DNA of 64,000 nt from Solanum dulcamara. Taxonomy: Eukaryota > Streptophyta > Magnoliopsida > Solanales > Solanaceae. A program made the translations under genes and the position numbers. Positions 23,496-34,043 of the stretch are shown here, one piece after another. Position 1 is the first letter of the stretch, and every line of letters starts with the position of its first letter. The stretch is from assembly GCF_947179165.1 (NCBI RefSeq), contig NC_077241.1, positions 77,525,648-77,589,647 of the forward strand, written 5' to 3'. The notes below the pieces were generated by a model that did no database searches, was not told the origin of the DNA, and saw only the letters and a program-made list of their open reading frames with translations.

Positions 23496-26400
23496 TCACA
23501 TCTTCGAGTGCAGGACAGGTTTTCTGCCTGATTGAGTAATTCTTTGCTTTTGCAACTTCTCTTTAACTTTGTAGAGCGTTAAGTGTACTTCTTCGAAATG
23601 AGGTTCCATGACATTCTTCGTATCATCAAGCCACTTCAGAACTCTTTTGAATGGGCCTAATATCCGCTCACGATCCTTCTCATCCAGAGCCTAAATTCAG
23701 CAGAAAAAAAAGTTTTTCTACAGGACCTCTGAATCAAATGCATTCAGTTGATAAGACTTCTATCCTAAGATAAAATCACAACCGAGACAAATCATCGTTT
23801 CATCATTAGCTATACTAGTAATGACTATATAGAAGCAAATGACTGGCTGACTGAAACGACACATACAGGATGATTACCTCTTCGTGTTTTGGAATAGGGA
23901 ATTTTAAGGGCATTCGTCATTTTACCATATGTATTACTATTCAACTCCACTGGACATTTATACGAGCTGATGGAGAGAAAAGCAACATTTAACATAGTTC
24001 TGAATTGAGGCAAGCTTGTTCTAAATAATGTCCGAAGCAACAGACAATTATGCTTTGAATCAAAAGATTATAAAGCAACAGCAGAAAAAAAAAGGGAAAA
24101 TCTCTTTACCTCAAGTTGCATAATCTCGCACGCTAAGCTAAGATCTGCAATTGAAGGTTGGTTACTCCCAAGCAAAAACCGTCCTTTTTCCTGGAGCCAA
24201 ACAGACTCTATCGTTGCAAGAGCTGCTATAAGGTTCTTCTCAGTTCTTGCTGCTGCTTTTGAATTCAAAGGCAACCCAACACTAGGAGCAAGAACAGAAT
24301 AAAAGACATATGAACCTGAAAACAGAAGCGGTTCTTGAGGAAAGTGTTGAAAATAGCTAAAAGGAGAGGCATATCAACAAGTAGTAATCACAAAATGCTG
24401 CAGAAGAAATCACTTTTATCATAATTAGTCACCGTCATTGTTGGAAAAACAGTCACCATCATAATCGACTAGACTTACAACTAGAGTTTTGACATAGGGC
24501 AATTGTTTCAATTACAAGAAATAGCTACTAAAATGTAAAGACAGTAAGAAACTCGCAGACTTGCAAAGAGTCTTGATTAGGTAGTAGCCAGAATCTTAAC
24601 AAAGAGCATTATAACATGCATGTTGCTCTTCTTTCGAACTGATCATATAAACAAATTTCCCTGGTTAATCTCATTTTAGGATAAAAATTTAACTCAGATG
24701 CTGACTTAACCTTTACAATTTTGTTGTCGAAGTTCTCCCAAAATCCCAAGATTCACCATTAAATTAATTCAAGCAAGATATCACATTCCAACTGGAAACT
24801 AAAATAATCACAATCTCTGATATAAGCACCTGGACCGCGGGGGAAGGTAGTACGATGCCAATCCAACACAGATTCGACCTTTGCTCTTTTGTATAAATCA
24901 GCTGGATACCTTCAATAGGACGGTTTAAGAAACAAGAGATGTTAAGTGCAGAAAAGATCGATTCATAATTCATATTGTCATGTACTCATTGTCAAGCACA
25001 AGAGCTTTAAAGATTATTCATTGTCATTACCATGATTAAAAAGAACATTCAATTCAGGTATATATTGAAAAACCTGAAGTTGCTGAACTTACCAATGATC
25101 TGCAATCCGTGGAAATGCACAAGCCAGGTATCTAAGAATTGCATGACTGCAAACACAAAAGTAGGTTAACTAAAATTTTACATGTTATCAAAGTCATAAA
25201 TTACTCTATCTGAAATTCAGCAAAAGATCAAAAAAAAAAAGTCCAGCCTTATATCACCGCGAAAAAATTATGGAAAAAGGGACAAACTTAACCCTGAACA
25301 ATGTGAAATGGAAAAAACTTGCCCTCACATTAGTAGTTAGGGTCAAATATGTCTTCGCTGTTATTAAAATGGCTAAATTTGCCCTTATTCTCGAACAACA
25401 TAAGCTTATCACATGGTGATGCCATTAAGGATCAACTTTTTTATAACGAAAGGAAAATTTGACCAGTCTTCTTAAATTTGAGTTTTTAATTAACTTTTTG
25501 TTCCTCCTTCCTCACTCCCATCCACTAACTCTACCACCAATCACCTTTCTTCCTCGTAGTCTCTCCCCACCACCACTGTCATAATTTTCTCTTCCCTTTT
25601 TCTTTCTCTTTCTCTTTCTCTCTCCCCACCACCTCCACCACCACGTGAAAATGCGCTATAGAATACTATTTTAATGTAGGTGTATAGCCGCACAGGGGTC
25701 AAAGAAGGAAGAAATGTTGATTGGATGTAGAGGTAGAGGTAGAGGTGGGGAGAGAGAAAGGAGAACTTAAAAAAACTCAAAATTAGGAAGGGGGTCAAAT
25801 TTGCCTCTAAACTATGCAAAAGGTTCAAATTTACCCTTCGTTTAAAAAATTAATCCTTTTTTTTATAAGGACTTACAAAAGTTAATCCTTGAATGCAGGA
25901 CACGTGGCATCACCGGTTCCTAAGCTTCCGTCTTTAGAAAATAAGGGCAAATTTAACCCATTTTAGTAATGGTGAGGGCATATTTGACCCAAACTATTAA
26001 CGAAGGGAAAATTTGTTTCATTTCGCATAATTTAGGGGCAAATTTAACCCTTTGCCCAAAAATTATTTAACATACTTGTTTCCACAGGCATTGTCTATGG
26101 TAGTTTCTTGTGTCCCCATAGGGCTAGCACAATACATATAAGCTTTTATTAACATTTCTAAACTTAACAGTGTGAGAATTTTCTAATTTTGCCTTTTGTA
26201 GTAGATATGCACCGGAGAAAACATAAAACTATGAAAGTTAGCGAGATATACAACTAATAATGATATTGACAATGTTTTCAAGATATAACTGTATGAGTAT
26301 TATCTAATTAAGCTTAGGATGTATGCAACATATATAACGAAGATATAACAGTATGAGTATTTTTCGAATTAAGCTTAGGATGCATGCAACATATATATAC

Positions 26401-27066
26401 AGCGAAAAAAAAAAAGACATTGATAAAGTTGCAATATAGGAAAATGCTAAATGTCAGTTGAAGATGAAATTACCTTTCGGAAAGCTTGAATCTTCCATCC
26501 ATTATAGCTGGTATTTGCTGGATAGGGTTAATTTCTGAAGACGAATTCAGAGGAAACTATTGAAATGATGTTGAAAATTAAGAAAACAAACAACAAAACA
26601 ACAAAAACCATAAGTTTACATGTCCAAAAACTTACAGTTTATTAACAAAAATACAAACCTCGATATTCAGCAGACAATTGCTGGCGTTTGGAGAGACGTA
26701 TGTAAACCTCCTCAAACTCTATTCCATTTAACCTTTTAGGGAAAATAATCATAACCATTAAAAACTCCATTTTGAGCTTTGAAATTATAAGAACAGAATT
26801 ATGAATATTCAAAGAAATCAAAAAACAAATCTTCCTTCATCCTAAACACATCTACTTCTAACAAATACAAATAAAAGTGTTCAAACAAACTATAACCAGA
26901 GTCAGATCCAATTATTTGATTGAATCTTTTTGTAAAATAAAATCATTAAAACTATAGAAAAATGAAAGGTAATTCAAAGAAAACAAGAAAAAATTGCTTA
27001 CTTGCAGAAGATGATAACTTCCCGACAAGATTGGGACAAACGATCAACGTATAATTTCAATGTCAT
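23496..27066 (-). CDS. GSTT: Theta-class glutathione S-transferase, copy 2 (intact frame)
   Basis: Seven exons: 27066-27002, 26732-26659, 26534-26474, 25146-25093, 24909-24830, 24315-24110 and 23690-23496. Exons 1-6 have exactly the lengths of copy 1 (65, 74, 61, 54, 80, 206 nt); the last exon is shorter, giving 244 aa. The putative catalytic serine 11 is kept, but its surroundings changed from SQPSR to SQSCR, and the residue after RRG differs (PRGPGS instead of RRGAAG), so activity may differ. The C-terminus is again SKM, a peroxisomal-type signal. Intron 3 carries an 800-bp long-inverted-repeat element. A LINE remnant and another inverted-repeat element lie within 1.4 kb upstream and may have altered its promoter. 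Confidence 0.9.
25258..26062. mobile_element. Foldback-type element with long inverted repeats, about 800 bp
   Basis: The first and last 150 or so bases are imperfect inverted copies: left half with GGGTCAAATATGTC, CTAAATTTGCCCTTATT and GTGATGCC, right half with the complements in reverse order. It has no coding capacity. It lies in intron 3 of GSTT copy 2. The centre (25590-25760) contains CT- and GA-rich tracts. Confidence 0.75.
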
Positions 27067-27335
27067 CTGTTTCAAATTTTCCTTTTTGAGAAATCGCTTT
27101 CTAATTTTCAGATTGTATAATGGAGATACGCTGCTGCTGCTGCTGCAGTCAACTGGGGGTGCGTGAATTGGTGAGAAAAAGCCCAAACAACAGCAACATA
27201 TTGAGGTAAGTATAAGATATCTTATCACTAACTCGTAGTTAGAGACGCTATTTTCGTAAGATTCTTTACTCAAAGCGGACAAAAATAATATATGTAGCAT
27301 AATAAAAAATAAAAAAAATAAAAAATACAAAATTT

Positions 27336-27782
27336 ACAAGAAGAGAACAATAACAATAGCAAAGTATTGCGATAATCAAAGGCAATAGCAATATAACTAT
27401 AAATGCAAGTCTAGACCTAAGACCACCCTAAACTGACACACAGCAAGACACAATTCTATTTCTACTAACCTTCTATCCTAATCCGCGACCTCCATTTTTT
27501 TTTATTTAATGTCATGTCCTCGGTAATATGGAGTAGCACCATATCTTGTCTAATCACCTCTCTCCAATACTTTTTCGGTCTACCCCTACTCCTCCACATA
27601 GCCCCCAAATCCAACCGCTCGCACCTCCTAACTGGGGCGTCGACACCCCTCCTCTGCACATGCCCAAACTATCTCAGTCTCGCTTTCATCTTGTAGACCA
27701 CATATGCCGCTTCCACCTTCTCCCAAATAACCTCATTCCAGGTTTTATCATTCCTAGTGTGTACGCACATCCATCTTAGCAT
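27336..27782 (-). mobile_element. RTE LINE 3' fragment upstream of GSTT copy 2
   Basis: The - strand frame at 27659-27465 gives a protein end very like the C-terminus of the LINE at 13457 (shared [17 protein letters not shown] and EVIRQDM strings). Only the last part of the reverse-transcriptase ORF and a short 3' UTR remain. It lies about 270 bases upstream of the GSTT copy 2 start codon. Confidence 0.85.
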
Positions 27783-27785
27783 CCA

Positions 27786-28437
27786 GTGAAAAAAAAACCC
27801 TAATAGTCCCTTATTTTTGAGTTAAAGACTCAAATTCATCCTTGAATTTTCACATGGAGTATTAATAGCCCCTCATGTTTGCAATATTGGTGCACTGTTG
27901 GTCCTCCCCAAACTTTTGCCTATTTTTTAACATTGATTTTGTCTACAATTTCATGTATGAAATGTTCAATTATCTTTTTATATATTTAGTAGAAATAATA
28001 ATTTAATGTAAGAGAAGGTGAGAAGAAAAATATCTTGTTCTGTTTAGTAGAAATATTATTGCAACTATAATTCGAGAGGTTCATCACGTCGATTTCACGT
28101 GCAATAGTACAATTTTTTTTCTTGCAATGTCATATGCCAATATTTTCTTAGTTTAGCTACAATAATATTCCTTCTAAACAGGATAATGTGTTCTTCTTCT
28201 CACCTTCTCTCACATGGAGTTATTATTATTACTAAATATATATAAAAATATGATTGATCATTCCATACATAAAATTTTGGACAAAATTAATTTAAAAAAT
28301 AGGCAAAAGTTTGAGGGAGGACTAAAAGTGCACCAATATGGCAAACATGAAGGACTATTAGTCCTCTATGTAAAAATTTAAGAATGACTTTGAGTCTTAA
28401 TCCAAAGATAATGGACTATTTTGGACTTTTTCTCGTG
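27786..28437. mobile_element. MITE with about 270-bp terminal inverted repeats
   Basis: The left arm (27786-28055) and right arm (28180-28437) are inverted copies; matched strings include CATGTTTGC, ATATTGGTGCAC, AAACTTTTGCCTATTTTTTA, GAGAAGGTGAGAAGAA and CTGTTTAG. It abuts the LINE fragment. No transposase frame is present. Confidence 0.82.
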
Positions 28438-29312
28438 AATTGGTCACTTTTTTGTCCAGTTTATAATTTTAATAAAAAAATATTGGCCTTATTTTTTATT
28501 TTTATATAGTGGAATTCAATTTCATTATTTATGTGGAGGTTGAATTGTAATGGTGAAGGTTCAAATTTTAGAAATTTATAAAGTTTTTCTTAAAAAAAAA
28601 AATCCCGGATAATATGAGTAAATTAATATTAAATAATTATTTTGTTACGTATCAATAATGAAAGAATTCTACTTGTAAAAAAATCACATTCTATTAACAT
28701 TGATTGATAATTTAATCAGACATCTTTCTATATATTGCAAATCATTTAACACTTGAGATTTAACAAAGCTTTTTTCTTTAATAATTCGGACTAACTTGCG
28801 CATACCTTAACTAATTCTAGGAGATATATATTATCTTCCACAGAGGAGGGCACAATATTAGTTAAGAGTAATACATTAGAAAATACAAAGCTGAAGTAGG
28901 CAGTAAGGAAAATGCACAGGTGAAGAGCTATTAGTTCACCTTGCAAATGACATTCTTCCACAAAATTCAAAACTCTTGGCTTCTCTGATTACATATTTTC
29001 AAAAATATCTTATGACTACAAATATACATAAAGAAAAAGGAAAACTCAGGATGCTGCGAGTATAATGCAGCATCTGCTTGACTCAAGAAAAGCGTTTTCA
29101 AAAACAGGTTTGTAAAATACAAGAGTGAAGAAGAAATGATGAAAATACCGAGGAAAGGGAAGTATTGAAAGCAAAATAACAGTAGGAAAGCTCGGACCAG
29201 AATTCTCTTCCTGATCAGCTTCAAAATACAGTGTGTACAAGAAACATTTATCCTAGATGCTTCATGGTGATGCTGCGAAAATAATGCGGCGTCTGGTTTC
29301 CTAATAGCTTTG
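28438..29312. other. Spacer and 3' flank of the GSTT pseudogene
   Basis: AT-rich to about 28840. From 28845 the sequence is a diverged copy of the downstream flanks of GSTT copies 1 and 2 (for example the AGCTCGGACCAGAATTCTC string near 29188 and again near 23383). No independent gene. Confidence 0.6.
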
Positions 29313-31423
29313 TCACATCTTTGAGTGCAGGACAGGTTTTCTGTCCGATCGAGTAATTTTACTTCCGACAGTATTTCACTGTTTCTGGAACTTCTCTTTA
29401 ATTTTGTAGAGGGTTAAGTGTACTTCTTCGAAATGAGGTGCCATGACATTCTTTGTATCATCAAGCCACTTCAGAACTCTCTTGAATGGACCTAATATCC
29501 GCTCACGATCCTTCTCATCCAGAACCTAAATTCAGCAGGAAAAACGGTTTTTCTATAAGACCTCAGAATCAAGTGCATTCAGTTGATAGACTTCTATCCT
29601 AAGATAGAACCACAACCCAGAGAAATCATCACTTTGTCATCAGCTATACTAGTAATGACTATTGAAATGATGTTGAAATTAAGAAACAAAATCAACCCCT
29701 TTTTCCAGGGAAATATAGAGTTGATAAAAAGACAAACCTTTGAATTCACGAGTCAAGTGCTGCCTTTTGGAGATATCTGTGTGGACCTCCTCAAAGTCTA
29801 TTCCATTTAACCTTTTGGAAAATTATCAATTAAATCTCCACTTTGAGCTTCAAAACTAGAAACAGAATCAAGGATATCCAGAAGAACAAGAAAACTTTCT
29901 TCCCGTTCAACTTGCTAATAAAATTAAGCATTAACAACCCCGTTTTAAGTTTGGAATTCAAATAAAACAAGGAAACTTTCTCACCACTTAACTATTTGAA
30001 AAACGGAAAAGGGCCAAAAATGTCCTTGAATTATTGAAAAAAAAGCAGAGATACTAGCAAACCGGTTCAATTATGCCCTATCACGTTAACGGACTTCCAG
30101 GTCCGATGTATCCCTTCTTAAAACTTGTTTCTTTGCTAAGATGGGCTCCACCTTGGAAAAAATGGTACCTCACTTATTTCTTGTGTATTGTGCTTTCTCC
30201 TTCACGGGAAATATGTACCTTTTTTTGTTTTTGAGCTTTCTTCTCCATGGAAAGTTAAGAGCATATATGCATGCCATAATTGTTACTCTTAATAAAGAAG
30301 GATAAAAATTCATAAAAAAACTGGATTCAAATCTCAACGAAGAAAAAAAGGTGAGTTACATCTATCTAGTGTTTGGACGAGAACAATATTTATACTAGAA
30401 GAAGGTAGCAGATACTCATGAAATAGCTAAATTGCACGCAAATCGGCATTTTCACCTAGAGCATATGAATATCGCAGAAGTGATGGACAGATTAATCCAC
30501 AAATTCGCAGAAGTTATTCAATATGTGTTAGCTATAATGCAAGGTTCATAAAAAAGAAATAAGTGGGATACCATTTTTTCCTAGGGTAGAGTCTATCTCA
30601 ACAAAGAAAAAAGTTAAAGGGAGATACATCAGACCTGAAAGTCCGTTAACAGGATAGAGACATAATTGGATCAGTTTGCTAACACTGAGGGCATATCTAT
30701 TCTATTCTAATTTCTAATAGTTCAGAAGAACCAAAATCCAAGTGAATGACATTTTTGTTCTATTTCCAATAGTTTAGGGGAATGTTTTTTTAGCCCTTTT
30801 TCATTTGGCTAATTAGTCATTAAAAGCTCCATTTTAGCTTTGTAATTAGAACAAATTTAAGAGTACAAAAAAAAAGGGGCAATCCAGTACACAAACCACC
30901 TCGCTTCACACAGTACACAAACCACCTCGCTTCACACAAGGTCCGGGAGTGTGATGTAATGAACTTAGCCTAATGCAAGCATTCATGAATGTTTCCTAGA
31001 GTCGAACATGTGATTTATAGTTGCCATATAAGAAACTAAAAAAAAACACTTCCTATCGATTAAACTTCTGGATCAATACCCAAAATACTACGAGCCTCTT
31101 TGGATGTACTTAGCTTATGGCTTATTAGTAGAAATCATAAGTTAGAAATCCTTATTTATAGCTTTACGTCGATAGAACTCCAATTTGAGCTTCAAAACTA
31201 CTCCTACAAATATAATTAAGGTGTTCAAAAAAAATTCTATCCCATTTAAGCAGAGAAGGATCCAAGATTTAGTTTTTTAATACTGCATTTAATCATTAAA
31301 ATCTCCATGATGAGCTTTCAAACTAGAAAAAATATTGAAGTTTTAAAGAAATGCTTACTTGCAGAATATGATAACTTCACGACAAGGATGTGAATAACGA
31401 TCTCCGTATAATCTCAGCGTCAT
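29313..31423 (-). pseudogene. GSTT copy 3: pseudogene lacking exons 3-6
   Basis: Only three exons remain: exon 1 (31423-31359), exon 2 (29811-29738) and exon 7 (29525-29313). The four exons coding for most of the protein are gone. The intron between exons 2 and 7 is a hybrid: its left part (to about 29660) matches intron 6 of copy 2 and its right part matches intron 2 of copy 2, with ACTAT shared at the joint. Exon 7 also has an in-frame TGA at 29378-29376, after which the original frame still ends in SKM at the old stop (29315-29313). Exon 1 has drifted near the catalytic serine (SHPCR). A functional theta GST cannot be made. Confidence 0.92.
30005..30812. mobile_element. Long-inverted-repeat element, about 800 bp
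   Basis: The outer 200 or so bases at each end are inverted copies (left GGAAAAGGGCCAAAAATGTCC, GTTAACGGACTTCCAGGTC and AAAAAATGGTACC; right the complements, ending AGCCCTTTTTC). It lies in intron 1 of the GSTT pseudogene. It shares the GGGCC-AAAAATG terminal style with the smaller hairpin element at 46243. Confidence 0.72.
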
Positions 31424-33585
31424 CTCTGTAATCTGCCACTACTTCAAGAATGAACTTAGCATCACAGTGAAGTCAACTGGAGAGGTATAGTGGTCAAATT
31501 AGGCTGCGGCCCAATTTAAAGATTTTCATTGAATGGTAGGAAATCACTTGTACGTATAATTTATTATTACGATACGAACGTATAAATTTATACGTGAAGA
31601 TGGTATTTGTTGTTTCAATTTCCGGAATTTAAAGGAAAATTATATATAATAGATTTAATTGTGAAATTATTTACTTAAATTAAATCTAATTTAAATTATT
31701 GGATTGATGATTCAAACTATTTACCTTCTTACCTCAGTTTTTCCTATCTTATTTCACGCATGACGTTAATATCACTGCTATTATTTAATCTTTTGTGATA
31801 CTGCATCGATATATTAAAACCATATTGCTATCATATAAGACTGAGTTTAATTCTTTATGATATTCCTCGGTATATTGATACCATATTGGTATCATATAAA
31901 ATTGAGCTCTTTTTTTAAGAAATAAAAATGAAACAATTACGAAAAAATTATTAAAATCACAATCTTATTTATTAAACTCTAAATTAGTAGAAAATCTATT
32001 TTTTGTGATATTCCATGGATATACGAATTTTAAAATAAAAAGGGATATGAAAATAATAGAACATTTAAGGTTAAATATTTTTGGAAAAATTACTTGAGTG
32101 AATATTTTTTAATAAATAATTATTGGTTTTAGCGATACTTTTTATTTATTATCATCTACAACAATACATAACAATATTATGATAAATCTGTTGTTTTATC
32201 GGAAAAAGACGGTTTAAAATTAATTTCAACTTTTTACTGAAAAAATCAATTTTAGAAAAAGAAGAGTCGTCACTTAATTTTTTAAAGAAATTAAGAAAAC
32301 TTAATTTAAAAGACCTTAACAGATTTAAGTCTTAAAAATTCAGAGAAAAAAGTACGGGATTTTTATTTCCACTTTGAAAAGGTGTTAAGCATTCAAAGTG
32401 ATCGCTAACGCACGGTTATCCGACGATTTAAAAAATTATTTAACTAACTTTTGAAAATATTAAAAATGAATTATGCATACAATATAAATGTATTATAAGT
32501 ATTTTAAAATATATTATACTTGTTTGATAAGAAATCGATACAATATTTTAGAAGTGTATTAAATTGTATGATAAATATATTATCCATAAATAAAACTTGT
32601 ATTATATGTGTTTTATAAATTATTTTTTATAATATGTATTAAAACTATATTATACATATATTATTATAAGTATTCAGTCAGAATTTTTTTTTATAAATAT
32701 TGATTTTGGAAGTTTATTCTGAGATAACTCTTCAAGCTTCAAAGAGTGGGTTCTATGTGCTCCGAAAATTCTGATCCAGCCTATGCTCGAAGGCATCAAT
32801 CAAGCCATATATTCTACGATCTCGCTCATCTAAGGCCGATTGTAAGTTTCCCAATATTTTTCCTGATTGTTGGTTGAGCCCAAGTTGTTCTTGGGCCAGA
32901 AATTAAAGGCTTTTTGGGAAAAGCTATTAAAGCACATTTTTTCTCCTTTGTTTATCCCGCCCTTTGAAAGACACCGGACTCCGATCACCGTCGCCGGACT
33001 ATGCCGGAGCAAGTGAGTTTCAAAAAATTTAAGCTGAAGTCATAGAAAACCTTTCTTCTTCCGCTTAGCAATTATACTTTTTTTACTTTCTCCACATACT
33101 GTTCTTCCCATTTTTTTCTGCAATTCATGGTACTTGCTACTGTTTATCTCTGCTACAGATCTCAATCAAGTGAGCTAAGATAGGTAAACATAACAACTTT
33201 TGCTTATAAATTTATTGAAGCCTTTGCTCAATTAGGTAAATTTCTACTCAGTGCTTCATTTTTTTAGCTTTTCAATTTTGGAGTTAACGTCTTTTTAATC
33301 TCGTGTAATTTCTATGTTTAATTATGCAATAGTGATAATTGGTCTTCTAAGATTAAGCAACAATTCATTCTTCAGTGGAATGTTATCTGTTACAAAAAAA
33401 AAAAACCAATTCCCACAACTCAATTCCAGCATATACCAAATGCCCACCACACCAATTCTAATTCCCACCAACTCAATTCTCAACACAACATATACATACA
33501 CCAATTTCCCAATTCCCAAACACTACAACAGCATATCGGTCTTCTTCCTCAACAAACCCCCAAACAGTACGCTAGCCGTTTCCTA
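31424..33585. other. Gene-poor AT-rich spacer between GSTT and HAL3 loci
   Basis: No supported gene. The stretch 32460-32700 is rich in TATTATA-type repeats. Around 32225-32430 the string GAGTCGTCACTTAATTTTTT followed by AAGGTGTTAAGCATTC resembles leader sequence often seen in Solanaceae Gypsy elements; this is a weak similarity. A GC-richer part (32940-33010) contains an ATG followed by a GTGAGT donor-like site, but I could not connect it to a gene. Confidence 0.45.
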
Positions 33586-33829
33586 CCTGCGTTTTGTCTT
33601 TGGCTTGCGAGATTGAGCCACGTAGTGGCTTCGAGAAGCTTCTATTCAATCCTAGCCGTTCACCTCGCTTAGGATTGGTCCCAATCTGTTGAAGAATTAG
33701 TATTTTGGGACTGGAATATGGGATATTCCTTATTTCGAATTTTGAATTCTATCCCAAAAATTCCCAAAATTCCTATTGCTTTTTCCCCCAAATCCTTTCC
33801 TACTTAAACCCCTCATTCACTGTTGGAAG

Positions 33830-34043
33830 GGGTTCTTGGCTGATTTTTTTTTTGAGAGAATAGCAATCTAAGCTAGAAAGAGTGCTTTTACAGATTCGGG
33901 TCTATAGAAAGGAAATCGTAAGTCTAAATTTTGTTTTCTCTTTTGGTCTGTTAGTCATTCCCCGGAGGCTTTGCCAGAGTCCATTTTTGGTGGTGGAATC
34001 GTCTCTAGCCAACTCGAGTTCTCAGTTTGCTTCCCAAAAAGAG
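33830..34043 (+). other. HAL3: Probable 5' UTR exon of HAL3 copy 1
   Basis: The segment ends in CAAAAAGAG followed by the donor GTAAAC at 34044. A matching acceptor TTTCACAG lies at 38693-38700, just 11 bases before the HAL3 ATG. This implies a 4.66-kb intron in the 5' leader. It is inferred from splice-like sites and conservation with the second unit (donor at 49970). The exact transcription start is unknown. Confidence 0.45.

Noticed and set aside
32705..33012. Possible - strand exon (ALDERDRRIYG-like) and a + strand ATG with GTGAGT donor
   Set aside because: The first resembles the start of a GSTT last exon only over a few residues and soon stops; the second gives four codons. Neither can be linked to further exons.
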